A DNA stretch of 30,121 nt, taken from positions 1 to 30,121 of the forward strand of contig JAAYSB010000130.1 in assembly GCA_012518475.1 (NCBI GenBank), given 5' to 3'. Under the pieces are notes generated by a model. That model saw nothing but the letters and a program-made list of their open reading frames with translations. It was not told the origin of the DNA and searched no databases. This DNA is from Intrasporangiaceae bacterium (GTDB lineage: Bacteria > Actinomycetota > Actinomycetes > Actinomycetales > Dermatophilaceae). Below are positions 6,686-15,094 of this stretch, piece by piece. Numbering within the stretch: the stretch's first letter is position 1; each line of letters begins with the position of its first letter. The position numbers and the translations under genes are program-made.

Positions 6686-7804
6686 GTGGATCTGCTGGAT
6701 GTGGGGCTCGTCGTCGCCGGACTCGTGCTCCTCGTGGCCGGCGGTGAGGGGCTGGTCCGCGGCGCGTCGTCGATCGCGCACCGACTGGGGATGTCGCCTA
6801 TCGTCGTCGGGCTGACGATCGTCGCGTTCGCGACCTCCTCCCCCGAGCTCGCGGTGTCCGTCGGCGCGGTGCTGCGTGACGAGCCCGAGATCGCCGTCGG
6901 AAACGTCGTCGGCAGCAACATCGCCAACGTGCTCCTCATCCTCGGGATCTCCGCCCTCATCCTCCCCCTGCTCGCCCGACGCCGACTGGTGAAGATCGAC
7001 GTCCCGGTCATGGTCGCGCTCTCGATCCTGCTCCTCGTCCTGGCGCTCGACGGGCGGATCTCGACGGTCGACGGGGCGCTCCTGCTCGTCATCGTCCTTG
7101 CCCACATGGCCTGGTCCGTCTGGAGCGGTATGCGCGGGGGCACGGCTGAGCCCGCGGAGCCCGACGCTGCCGGAACGGCCGGCACGCAGGAGCGGGTCCT
7201 CGGCTGGCTCCCCGCCCTCGCCCTCGTCCTCGGCGGGGTCGGGCTGCTCGTACTCGGATCACAGTGGCTCGTCTCCGGAGCCTCTGATATCGCCCGCTCC
7301 CTCGGCCTGAGCAACCTCGTCATCGGACTGACCGTCGTGGCGATCGGCACCTCACTTCCCGAGCTGGCCGCATCGGTTGTCGCGGTGCGGCAGGGTGAGC
7401 GGGACCTCGCGGTCGGCAACATCGTCGGCAGCAACATCGTCAACATCGGGATCGTCCTCGGCCTGCCCGCCATCATCGCCGGCGGCGGCATCCCGGTTCC
7501 GTCCGCGGCCATCGCCCTCGACATCCCACTCATGATCGCGTCCGCGATCGCGCTGGCACCCATCGTGTTCACGGGGTTCCTCATCAAGCGCTGGGAGGGT
7601 GGGCTCTTCCTCGCCCTCTATGTCTCCTACGTCGTCTATCTCGTGCTGTGGGCGACCTCGCACTCAGCCCTCGAGGGGTTCACCCTCGTCATGTCGGTCT
7701 TCGTCCTACCGATCGTCGCGCTGACGTTTCTCCTGCTCGTCGCCTACGAGGTCGGCCTGCGCCGCGGTCGCACCCAGGGTGCCGCGCGGGTCAGAGCAGA
7801 GTGA
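6686..7804 (+). CDS. CaCA-family calcium/sodium (cation) antiporter
   Basis: This is an inner-membrane cation exchanger of the Ca2+:cation antiporter family (YrbG-like). The 372-residue protein has two homologous five-helix halves, each with an alpha repeat: ATSSPELAVS to VGSNIANVLLILG (about 49-87) and GTSLPELAAS to VGSNIVNIGIVLG (about 221-259). The acidic residues in the two SPEL/LPEL motifs are the ion ligands. A short Ala/Glu/Pro loop (about 151-170) joins the halves. A few extra helices at the C-terminus make it slightly longer than E. coli YrbG. GTG 6686 is chosen for the TAGACT 6 nt upstream. Its stop overlaps the convergent AspT-like gene by 14 bp. The transported ion pair is inferred from the family. 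Confidence 0.93.
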   Translation: MDLLDVGLVVAGLVLLVAGGEGLVRGASSIAHRLGMSPIVVGLTIVAFATSSPELAVSVGAVLRDEPEIAVGNVVGSNIANVLLILGISALILPLLARRRLVKIDVPVMVALSILLLVLALDGRISTVDGALLLVIVLAHMAWSVWSGMRGGTAEPAEPDAAGTAGTQERVLGWLPALALVLGGVGLLVLGSQWLVSGASDIARSLGLSNLVIGLTVVAIGTSLPELAASVVAVRQGERDLAVGNIVGSNIVNIGIVLGLPAIIAGGGIPVPSAAIALDIPLMIASAIALAPIVFTGFLIKRWEGGLFLALYVSYVVYLVLWATSHSALEGFTLVMSVFVLPIVALTFLLLVAYEVGLRRGRTQGAARVRAE

Positions 7805-9374
7805 TCGCCTGGACGACGACGATCTTGACGACCATCGCGACCGGATAGACGAGGGCATACCCGAGGGAGACCCGCTGGTCGAACTCGGTCGCCGAGTTCG
7901 CGTTGGCCAGGATCGCCGGCTGGGTCTGGGAGCCCGCCATCATCCCGGCAACGCGTGGACCGCTCTGCTGCAGCATCTGGCGGGCACCGACGAAGAGGGC
8001 GGCCGCGTGCAGGGCGGTGAGGAGCAGTCCGACGAGGAGGATCTTCACGCCGAGCGGTGTGGAGACCGCGTCGATGAAGGCCGAGCCGGCCCGACCGCCG
8101 GCGTAGGCGAGGAAGAGGAGCAGACCGACCTGGGTGAGCGTCTCGGCGGCCTGGTGCGGAAGCGTCCACACGACCGAGCCACTGCGCTGGACCCGGCCGA
8201 GGATGAGGCCGACGATGAGCGGTCCTGCCGCCTGGCCGAGCTCGAGCGGGCCGAGGCCTGGGACGGCGAAGGGAACTGCTCCGAGGAGCAGGCCCAGAGC
8301 GAGGCCGATCGCGAGGCCGAGCGGGTTGATGTCGGAGGTGCTGTGCTCGCTGTCACCGAGATACTGCGCGACCTGGCGCATGTGCTCGCGGGGCGCGGCG
8401 ACCCTGATGCGGTCACCGGCCTGGAGGATGAAGTCATCCGTGGCGAGGAAGTCCTGGTCGGCTCTGCGCACGCGGGTGGCCCGGGCTCCGAAGCGCTCAT
8501 AGAGGTGCAGGTCGGCGACGCTACGGCCGAAGAACTTGTTCGAGGACAGCACGATCCGGCGGAAGTCGAGCTCGGTGCGGTCCAGCTCGAGGTGGACGTC
8601 ACTGGACTGGCCGAGCTGCTTGGTGAGGTGGGCCAGGGCACGCTCCGGGCCGACCGCGTGGATCGTGTGGCCCGGCCGCAGGACGAGGTTGCCCTCCGCG
8701 ATGCGCACCACGCCGTCATCGCCCACGTAGCGCGAGACGACGACCCGCCCGTAGGGGGTCATCGTCACCTCAGCGACGTTGAGGGCGTTGTCGCGGGTCA
8801 CCTCGATCGTCGCTGTCCCGACCAGGGTCGGGGGCTTCTGGTCGTCGGGAGTCGGGTGCCGTTCCCCGCTGCGCAGGGCCAGGACCGCGGCACCGAGCAT
8901 GAGGAGCACGCCACCCAGATAGCTGATCGAGTAGGCGACCGTCGGCTCGGGTGCGCCACCGAGCCGCAGGACGGCGGCGGCAAGGGCAGGGGTATTGGTC
9001 GTGGCGCCGGAGTAGACACCGGCAACGGTGCCGATGTCGAAGCCGAGGGCCTTGCCGAGCAGGACGGCGACCACACCCAGCCCGGCCAGGGTGAGGGCGA
9101 CGAGGCTCACGGGCTTCAGGCCGTGGCGCAGGGAGGCGAAGAAGGACGGGCCTGCGGTGATGCCGATGGCATAGGCGAAGACCGCCAGACCGAAGGTGCC
9201 GATGATCTCGGGAAGGGCGAGCCGCTCGTCGTAGGCGGAGAACGCCAGGGCGGTGAAGAGGACAGCCGCTGGACCGAGTCCGAAGCGTCGGACCTTCAGC
9301 GCCCCCACCGCGGTGCCCACCGCGAGGATGACGAAGAGGAGCAGGAGCGGCCGCTCGACGAGAAGATCCACCAC
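7791..9374 (-). CDS. AspT/YidE-type transporter with two TrkA-C domains
   Basis: The 527-residue protein has the layout of the aspartate:alanine exchanger (AAEx) family: an N-terminal membrane block (about 1-170), two cytoplasmic TrkA-C/RCK-C-like domains (about 200-360, with ELDFRRIVLSSNKFFGRSV and AGDRIRVAAP), and a C-terminal membrane block. Both blocks carry the duplicated glycine-rich motif (GVYSGATTNTPALAAAV and GMMAGSQTQPAILANAN). Members include AspT, YbjL and YidE; the substrate here is unknown but an organic anion is likely. Two tandem GTG codons at 9374 and 9371 could start it; TACGCT lies 8 nt before the first. Its 3' end overlaps the convergent CaCA gene by 14 bp. Confidence 0.9.
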   Translation of the reverse strand: MVDLLVERPLLLLFVILAVGTAVGALKVRRFGLGPAAVLFTALAFSAYDERLALPEIIGTFGLAVFAYAIGITAGPSFFASLRHGLKPVSLVALTLAGLGVVAVLLGKALGFDIGTVAGVYSGATTNTPALAAAVLRLGGAPEPTVAYSISYLGGVLLMLGAAVLALRSGERHPTPDDQKPPTLVGTATIEVTRDNALNVAEVTMTPYGRVVVSRYVGDDGVVRIAEGNLVLRPGHTIHAVGPERALAHLTKQLGQSSDVHLELDRTELDFRRIVLSSNKFFGRSVADLHLYERFGARATRVRRADQDFLATDDFILQAGDRIRVAAPREHMRQVAQYLGDSEHSTSDINPLGLAIGLALGLLLGAVPFAVPGLGPLELGQAAGPLIVGLILGRVQRSGSVVWTLPHQAAETLTQVGLLLFLAYAGGRAGSAFIDAVSTPLGVKILLVGLLLTALHAAALFVGARQMLQQSGPRVAGMMAGSQTQPAILANANSATEFDQRVSLGYALVYPVAMVVKIVVVQAITLL

Positions 9375-9438
9375 GTTCAGCCAGCGTACGCCTGACTCCG
9401 GTCAACGCGAAAAGCGCCGCGGGTCAGCCCGGGCTCGT

Positions 9439-10350
9439 TCAGCCGTGGACCTCGGCTGCCTCCACGAGGGCCTCAATCGTCGCAGCGACAGCCGGCACCC
9501 GGGCCAGGTCCGGGGTCGTCACCGCGAACACCTCCCGTCGCGAGGACTGGGTGAGCGGCAGGGCGACCACCTCGGGGTGGTGGGCCGAGCTGAGGATGAG
9601 GTCGGGGATGAGCGCCACCCCGAGTCCCTCGGCAACGAGTCCCTGGACCGCGACATAGTCCTCGGTCTCGAACGCGACGTCCGGGGTGAACCCGGCCTCG
9701 TGCGCCAGGTGGAGCAGGTGCCCCCGGCACTTCGGACAGCCGGCGATCCACGGCTCCTCCGCGAGCTCCTTGAGGTCGAGACTCTTCTCCCCCGCCAGCG
9801 GGTGCTGGGACGGGAGAGCAAGTCGGACCTCGTCATCGAGCAGCTTGGTGACCGACAGGGAGTCGAGGTCGTCCTGGATGTCGGAGAGGTCGAGCCCCTC
9901 CCAGGAGAAGGCGACGGCGAGGTCGCACTCCCCCGCCTTGAGGGCAGCGAGGGACTCGGGCGGCTCGGCCTCGTGGAAAGTGACGGACACGTCCGGATAG
10001 CGGCGCTTGACCAGCGCGAGGGCGTGCGGGACGACGGTTGCGGAAGAGCTGGGGAAGGCCATCAGCCGCACCCGCCCCGAGCGCAGCCCGGCGATGGCGG
10101 CAACCTCCTCCTCGGCAGCGTCGAGGGCGGCCAGGACAGTCCCGGCGTAGCGGGCGAGGACCTCACCGGCCTCGGTCAGGCGCACCGAACGGCCGAGCCG
10201 TTCGACGAGCACGGTCCCGGTGCGCTGCTCGAGGCGCCGGACCATCTGGGAGATCGCGGGCTGGGTGAAGCCGAGGGCGGCAGCAGCCGCGGTGAAGCTG
10301 CCCTCGTCCTGGATGGCCTTCATGACCCGCAGGCCGGCAGCGTCGATCAT
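9439..10350 (-). CDS. LysR-family transcriptional regulator
   Basis: The 303-residue protein has the N-terminal LysR winged helix-turn-helix (about 1-60; MIDAAGLRVMKAI, ALGFTQPAISQMVRRLEQ) and a two-lobe effector domain (about 90-295). The effector is unknown. The CPKCRGH segment in the effector domain (about residues 205-211) is unusual and might allow metal or redox sensing; this is speculation. The ATG at 10350 lies 6 nt after a TAGACT hexamer. An ATAAC-N5-GTTAT dyad overlaps the promoter and is probably its own operator. It lies between the transporter and the acyl-CoA dehydrogenase, both on the same strand, so either could be a target. Confidence 0.93.
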   Translation of the reverse strand: MIDAAGLRVMKAIQDEGSFTAAAAALGFTQPAISQMVRRLEQRTGTVLVERLGRSVRLTEAGEVLARYAGTVLAALDAAEEEVAAIAGLRSGRVRLMAFPSSSATVVPHALALVKRRYPDVSVTFHEAEPPESLAALKAGECDLAVAFSWEGLDLSDIQDDLDSLSVTKLLDDEVRLALPSQHPLAGEKSLDLKELAEEPWIAGCPKCRGHLLHLAHEAGFTPDVAFETEDYVAVQGLVAEGLGVALIPDLILSSAHHPEVVALPLTQSSRREVFAVTTPDLARVPAVAATIEALVEAAEVHG

Positions 10351-10356
10351 GCCGAC

Positions 10357-10376
10357 AGTCTATAACCGGCCGTTAT
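10357..10376 (-). promoter_or_regulatory. LysR gene promoter and probable autoregulatory dyad
   Basis: TAGACT at 10357-10362 ends 6 nt before the start codon. ATAAC at 10362-10366 and GTTAT at 10372-10376 form an inverted repeat with a 5-bp spacer touching the -10 element. The size and T-N11-A shape suit a LysR site; binding is inference. Confidence 0.55.
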
Positions 10377-10436
10377 CGACCAGGGGCGCGTCGCATACAG
10401 ATGATTTGGTGTGACGCGGGCTGGCCGTCCTGAGGC

Positions 10437-11654
10437 TCAGTGCGGGTTCTCGGCGAGGCGGCGCCGGATCTCGCGCCGGGCGATGACCATCTTGTGCACC
10501 TCGTCCGGTCCGTCGGCCAGGCGCAGGGTGCGCTGGCCGGCATACATCTGCGCCAGCGGGAAGTCCTGGGACACCCCGCCGCCGCCGTGCACCTGGATGG
10601 CCCGGTCGAGGACCTTGAGGGCAACGTTCGGGGCGACGACCTTGATCGCGGCGATCTCGGTGCGGGCACCCTTGTTGCCGACGGTGTCCATGAGCCAGGC
10701 GGCCTTCATGGTCAGCAGCCGGGCCATGTCGATCTCTATGCGGGCCTCGGCGATCCAGTCCTGGATGTTCGAACGCTGGGCAACCGGCTCGCCGAAGGTG
10801 ACCCGGCGGGTGGCGCGGTCGATCATGAGGTCGAGGGCACGCTCGGCGGCCCCGATGGAGCGCATGCAGTGGTGGATGCGGCCCGGTCCGAGGCGGGCCT
10901 GGCTGATCATGAAGCCGTCCCCCTCCCCCGCGAGCAGAGCCGTCGCTGGCACCCGGACGTTGTCGAAGTCGACCTCGGCGTGACCCTCCCGGTCGGCATA
11001 GCCGAAGACGCTGAGGTTGCGCATGACGGTGACACCCGGGGTGTCGAGCGGGACGACCATCATCGACTGCTGGCGGTGCTTCTCGGCGTCGGGGTCGGTC
11101 TTGCCCATGGCGATGAGGACCTTGCAGTTCGGGTGCAGGGCGTTCGAGGTCCACCACTTGCGGCCGTTGAGGATGTACTCGTCACCGTCGCGGCGCATCG
11201 TCATCTCGATGTTCGTCGCGTCCGAGCTGGCCACCCGTGGCTCGGTCATCGCGAAGGCGCTCGCGATCTCGCCCGCGAGGAGCGGCTTGAGCCACTTCTC
11301 CTTGTGCTCATCGGTGCCGAAGTGGGTGAGGACCTCCATGTTGCCGGTGTCGGGGGCGTTGCAGTTGAACACCTCCGGCGCCCAGTGGACTCGGCCCATG
11401 ATCTCGGCGAGCGGCGCATACTCCGCGTTCTTCAGACCGGGTCCCCACTGCGGGTCCGGGTGGAAGAGGTTCCACAGGCCCTCGTCCTTGGCCCGGGCCT
11501 TGAGGTCCTCGAGGATCTGCGGCTGGTGGTGCGGGTTGCCGGCCTCCTCGATCTGCTCGTCGTAGGTCGACTCGTTCGGATAGACGTGCTCGTCCATGAA
11601 GGCCTGCACGCGAGCCTGGTAGTCCTTGCAGCGGTCGGAGAGCTCGAAGTCCAT
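10437..11654 (-). CDS. Acyl-CoA dehydrogenase (ACAD10/11-like)
   Basis: This flavoenzyme oxidises acyl-CoA to trans-2-enoyl-CoA in fatty-acid or amino-acid breakdown. The 405-residue protein has the three ACAD domains: N-terminal helical, beta (FAMTEPRVASSDATNI, GRKWWTSNA) and C-terminal (ATRRVTFGEPVAQ, QVHGGGGVSQDFPLA). The C-terminal LADGPDEVH matches the ACAD10/11-type variant rather than the usual YEGT motif carrying the catalytic glutamate, so chain specificity is open. The frame runs upstream to 12065 inside comEC; ATG 11654 is chosen because it begins the family start MDFELSDRCKDY and TAGGGT lies 7 nt upstream. It precedes the LysR gene by 86 bp. Confidence 0.94.
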   Translation of the reverse strand: MDFELSDRCKDYQARVQAFMDEHVYPNESTYDEQIEEAGNPHHQPQILEDLKARAKDEGLWNLFHPDPQWGPGLKNAEYAPLAEIMGRVHWAPEVFNCNAPDTGNMEVLTHFGTDEHKEKWLKPLLAGEIASAFAMTEPRVASSDATNIEMTMRRDGDEYILNGRKWWTSNALHPNCKVLIAMGKTDPDAEKHRQQSMMVVPLDTPGVTVMRNLSVFGYADREGHAEVDFDNVRVPATALLAGEGDGFMISQARLGPGRIHHCMRSIGAAERALDLMIDRATRRVTFGEPVAQRSNIQDWIAEARIEIDMARLLTMKAAWLMDTVGNKGARTEIAAIKVVAPNVALKVLDRAIQVHGGGGVSQDFPLAQMYAGQRTLRLADGPDEVHKMVIARREIRRRLAENPH

Positions 11655-11661
11655 GGCTCTC

Positions 11662-11667
11662 ACCCTA
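11662..11667 (-). promoter_or_regulatory. -10 element for leaderless acyl-CoA dehydrogenase mRNA
   Basis: TAGGGT (minus strand) ends 7 nt before the ATG at 11654. No Shine-Dalgarno is seen. Confidence 0.5.
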
Positions 11668-11721
11668 GTTCCGCACAGCGACCGGTGGTCGGCTTGAACA
11701 CGGTTCTCCCTGGGTCGTCGG

Positions 11722-14154
11722 TCACAATCGGGTCGGCGATCTCGGCCGCTCGGCCCGCCAACGGCTCTCCCCCGCCTCACCCGGGGCGAGCAGGGCGATG
11801 TCGCCATGCTGGTCCGTGCGGAGCACGACACTGCCCGCCAGGGCATAGAGCTCGAGATGGTTCTCTGTGGGATGGCCGAAGTCGTTGTCCCCGACGCTGA
11901 CGACGGCAAGCGTGCCCGCCGTCCTGCGCAGCAGGGTCTCGTCGAGATTGCCACTTCCGTGATGCGGCGTCTTGACGAGGTGGACGTCGGCGGCGAACGC
12001 CTGCCAGAGGGGCTCGCGGCGCAGGGCCGTGAGAATGGCACGGCCCGACTCCCGCTCGATGTCACCGAGGAGCAGCGCGCGGACCGCGTCGACGCCCGAG
12101 CCGGACTCGACGGCGAGGACGATGCTGCTGTTGTTCGTCACGGATCCCGAGTGGATCGTCCGCAGCGGCCACCAGACGGTGGCGTGCACCGCCCCCCACG
12201 AGAGCCGGTCGCCTCCGCGCAGCTCATGCATGGGTATGCGCCGCTCGGCTGCCGCTCGCAGCACCGGCAGAGCGGACGGGTCGTCGCGCCCTACCGGAGG
12301 GACGAAGATCTCGTGGACCGGCCAGGAGCCGGTCACCGCGTCGACACCCGCCGTGTGGTCGAGGTCGAAGTGGGTGATGACGAGGGCGTCGATGTCGGTG
12401 ACGCCCAGGCGGCGAAGACACTGCGGGACGGACTGGGCATCGGGACCGGTGTCGACGACGACGGCCCGGCCGCTGCCGGTCGCGATGACGATGCCGTCGC
12501 CCTGCCCGACGTCGCAGACGACGACCCGCCAGTCCTGCGGTGGCCACATGAGGGGACGGACCGGCCAGCTCGCGACGAGAAGGACGGCAAGGATCGCGGT
12601 GGCCCAGCCCGGTCTGGTGCGCGCCGCCCAGACGAGCCAGGGTCCGTGGAGCAGCAGGGCGAGGAAGATCCCGGCGAGGAGCAGTGCGCCAACCGCCCCC
12701 TCCGGCCACGGGATAGTCGCATGCGGCACCTGCGCACCCTGCCGACCGATCTGAGCGGTGAGCCACGCAGGCGGGGCACTCAGCCACGCTGTCCCCGACC
12801 CGAGGGTGACCGAGAACGAGGCGAGGAGCGTCGCGAGTGCGCCCGCGAGGGTCGCCGGAGCGACGAGCGGTGCCGCGAGGAGGTTGCAGACGACGGCGAC
12901 GAGAGAGACGTGTCCCTGAAGGAGGACGACGACCGGCGCGGTCATGACGTGGGCGGCCACGGGGATGGCGAGCGCGTCGCCCACCGCCGGTGGCAGACGG
13001 CCTCGAATCCGGCGCGGGAAGGCTCGCATGATGGCTCGACCCCACGGTCGGGCGAAGAGAATGAGCCCGAGGGTGGCCAGGGTGGACAGGACGAATCCGT
13101 AGGACCGTGCGAGCCACGGGTCGAAGGCGAGGAGCACGATCATCGTCGCGGAGAGGGCTGGAAGCCCGGCAGCAGCACGGCCCCGCGAGAACGCGATGAC
13201 CCCGACGGCGCCCATGAGCGCGGCCCGCATCACGCTGGGCTCCGGACGGGCCATGACCAGGAACACGACAATGACGGCGAGCCCGATCGGGACACGCCAC
13301 CGGCGACGGACCGGGGTGAGGACGACGATCGCCATGACAGCCGTCAGGCAAATCGCGAGATTGCTCCCGGAAACCGCTGAAAGGTGTGTCATACCAGTGG
13401 TTTTCATGGCGTCGCTGAGATCGCTCGGTGTCAGGCTCGTGTCTCCGACGACGAGCGCCGGAACCAGTGCGCGGGCGTCGCGCGGGAGTGGGTCGACCGC
13501 GGTGCGGAGGCGTTCGCGAGCGTGGTCCGAGGCGGCCAGCACCACCGAGTCCCGCTCAGCGATCTGCGGTGGCCCCAGGGGGATGAGCAGCGCCCGCTCC
13601 GGTGAGCCTGGCCGGGCCTCGCGGAACCGCGCGGACACCGTGATCTCCTGGCGCCACTGGACCCGGCGCCACTGCTCGTCGCCGCGGATCAGCACCGGGG
13701 TCGAGACCTGACTGCGGTATCCCCGTGCATCGACCTCGGTGAGGCGGAACCTGACGAGCACCCGCTCTGGCATACCGTGACCGGCGACCGGGATCGGCTC
13801 GGCCAGCACGTGGCCCGTCACGGTGGCCACCGCACCGTCCCCGGCAAGACCCTCGACCGGACCAGCCGACTGTCGCCACGCCTGCTGGGCGCTCGTGATG
13901 AGGACCAGCGCGACAACCGCGAGTGTGAGAGCCGCCAGCGGCCGGCGCAGCAGGCGGGTGACGAGGGCGAGAGCGATGACAGCGACGAGCAGCCGGACCC
14001 AGGGCGCCCAGGTGTGCGCCCACACGCCGATCCCCCAGGCGACGACGGCTGGGATGAGCACCCGCAGATCGGCCCGCTTGTCCGAGATGGAGCCGACCGC
14101 GGAATGCACGTCGCGGGGCTGGTCAGCCACGGCCAGACCTCGCACGGCGGTCAC
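11722..14154 (-). CDS. comEC: ComEC/Rec2 DNA-uptake channel
   Basis: ComEC forms the inner-membrane channel for single-stranded DNA in natural transformation. The 810-residue protein has N-terminal helices (about 32-90), a DUF4131/OB-like region (about 100-200), the Competence membrane domain (about 230-530, with the conserved HLSAVSGSNLAI at 257-268) and a C-terminal metallo-beta-lactamase domain from about 543 (CDVGQGDGIVI, HFDLDH at 595-600, LLLGDIE at 695-701, TPHHGS at 729-734). The metal-binding motif is intact, so the nuclease-like domain may be active. Its GTG start overlaps the comEA stop by 4 nt (GTGA), implying translational coupling. In many actinobacteria holA follows comEC; here an acyl-CoA dehydrogenase gene follows. 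Confidence 0.95.
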   Translation of the reverse strand: MTAVRGLAVADQPRDVHSAVGSISDKRADLRVLIPAVVAWGIGVWAHTWAPWVRLLVAVIALALVTRLLRRPLAALTLAVVALVLITSAQQAWRQSAGPVEGLAGDGAVATVTGHVLAEPIPVAGHGMPERVLVRFRLTEVDARGYRSQVSTPVLIRGDEQWRRVQWRQEITVSARFREARPGSPERALLIPLGPPQIAERDSVVLAASDHARERLRTAVDPLPRDARALVPALVVGDTSLTPSDLSDAMKTTGMTHLSAVSGSNLAICLTAVMAIVVLTPVRRRWRVPIGLAVIVVFLVMARPEPSVMRAALMGAVGVIAFSRGRAAAGLPALSATMIVLLAFDPWLARSYGFVLSTLATLGLILFARPWGRAIMRAFPRRIRGRLPPAVGDALAIPVAAHVMTAPVVVLLQGHVSLVAVVCNLLAAPLVAPATLAGALATLLASFSVTLGSGTAWLSAPPAWLTAQIGRQGAQVPHATIPWPEGAVGALLLAGIFLALLLHGPWLVWAARTRPGWATAILAVLLVASWPVRPLMWPPQDWRVVVCDVGQGDGIVIATGSGRAVVVDTGPDAQSVPQCLRRLGVTDIDALVITHFDLDHTAGVDAVTGSWPVHEIFVPPVGRDDPSALPVLRAAAERRIPMHELRGGDRLSWGAVHATVWWPLRTIHSGSVTNNSSIVLAVESGSGVDAVRALLLGDIERESGRAILTALRREPLWQAFAADVHLVKTPHHGSGNLDETLLRRTAGTLAVVSVGDNDFGHPTENHLELYALAGSVVLRTDQHGDIALLAPGEAGESRWRAERPRSPTRL

Positions 14155-14993
14155 GGCCCGACGCTGACCTTGTCCCGCAGCCGGGCGAGCATCGCCTCGC
14201 CGATCCCCGAGACCTCCGCGAGCTCGTCGACACTGGTGAACTGGCCGTGCTCGGTGCGCCAGGCGAGGATCCGCTCAGCGAGCACGGGACCCACGCCCGG
14301 CAGCATGTCGAGTGCCTGCTCGTCCGCCGTGTTGAGGTCGATGACTCCCCCGGGTGCTGGGTCCGCGCCACCTCCCCCGCCCCTGGCGGCGGCGGGTGGC
14401 AGCTCGCCGGGCAGCGGCACATAGACCTGCTCCCCGTCGACGACCGGCCGGGCGAGGTTGACGGCGGTCAGGTCCGCTTCGTCGGAGGGACCTCCGGCAG
14501 ACTCAAGGGCATCGATCACTCGTGAGCCCGGGGCGAGCCGGACGATCCCTGGGCGCCGGACCTGGCCGGCGACGTGCGCGATGAGGACCGGCTCCTCGGT
14601 CGGGTCCGACCATTCTGCTGCGAGAGAGACCGGACCGGGCTGACGTGCAGAGCTGTTTTCGTCGGCGACCTGGGGCCGTTCCTCGGCGCTGATGATCTCC
14701 GGCCGGCTCTCCCGCACCGCCCAGGCGAGCCGCAGTCCGCCGATGAGCGCGACGACGAGCACGACGGCGAGGACGGACAGCGCAGCCGAGCGGGACACCC
14801 GCCGGCGACCCTGCTCGAGGCGCTCGGGCACTGTGATGACCCGCGGACGTAGGCGTGCGGCCCGGTGCCTCCCGGCACGCTCGTGGGCGCGCCGCACCCA
14901 CTCCAGCGGGTCCCCGTCGTCCGGACGGGTCGCAGCCCCGAGCCTCGCACGCACCTCGCTACCGGAATCGGTGTGAGGTGACGGATCGGACAC
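14151..14993 (-). CDS. comEA: ComEA competence DNA receptor
   Basis: ComEA binds double-stranded DNA outside the membrane and hands it to ComEC. The 280-residue protein has a basic cytoplasmic N-terminus, one transmembrane helix (about 70-92), an SLBB-like domain (about 136-192, IAHVAGQVRRPGIVRLAPG), a Gly-rich linker (203-216) and a C-terminal double helix-hairpin-helix (about 218-276, IDLNTADEQALDMLPGVGP and VSGIGEAMLARL). The GTG at 14993 is the likely start; TAACGT lies 7 nt upstream. It forms an operon with comEC. No pilus genes are in the window, so competence of this strain is not shown. Confidence 0.95.
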   Translation of the reverse strand: MSDPSPHTDSGSEVRARLGAATRPDDGDPLEWVRRAHERAGRHRAARLRPRVITVPERLEQGRRRVSRSAALSVLAVVLVVALIGGLRLAWAVRESRPEIISAEERPQVADENSSARQPGPVSLAAEWSDPTEEPVLIAHVAGQVRRPGIVRLAPGSRVIDALESAGGPSDEADLTAVNLARPVVDGEQVYVPLPGELPPAAARGGGGGADPAPGGVIDLNTADEQALDMLPGVGPVLAERILAWRTEHGQFTSVDELAEVSGIGEAMLARLRDKVSVGP

Positions 14994-15000
14994 ACCGTCG

Positions 15001-15006
15001 ACGTTA
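15001..15006 (-). promoter_or_regulatory. -10 element for leaderless comEA-comEC mRNA
   Basis: TAACGT (minus strand) fits TAnnnT and ends 7 nt before the GTG at 14993. Confidence 0.45.
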
Positions 15007-15043
15007 GAAACGACGTCCGAGTCGGACCATCGACGTCACAGGG

Positions 15044-15082
15044 CTGTGGACGACACTCCCGATCGAGAGGCGCCGTCCACAG
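15044..15082. repeat. Inverted repeat downstream of leuS
   Basis: CTGTGGACG (15044-15052) and CGTCCACAG (15074-15082) are perfect 9-bp inverted copies separated by 21 bp, 12 bp beyond the leuS stop. It could be the leuS terminator (no U-tract) or a pair of DnaA-like boxes, since TGTGGACGA is one mismatch from TTGTCCACA on the other strand. Confidence 0.5.
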
Positions 15083-15094
15083 CAGGTCCAGTGA

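Noticed and set aside
7779..9395. 538-codon plus-strand open frame
   Set aside because: It is antisense to the AspT-like transporter; the composition is Glu/Asp/Gly/Arg-rich as in antisense shadows.
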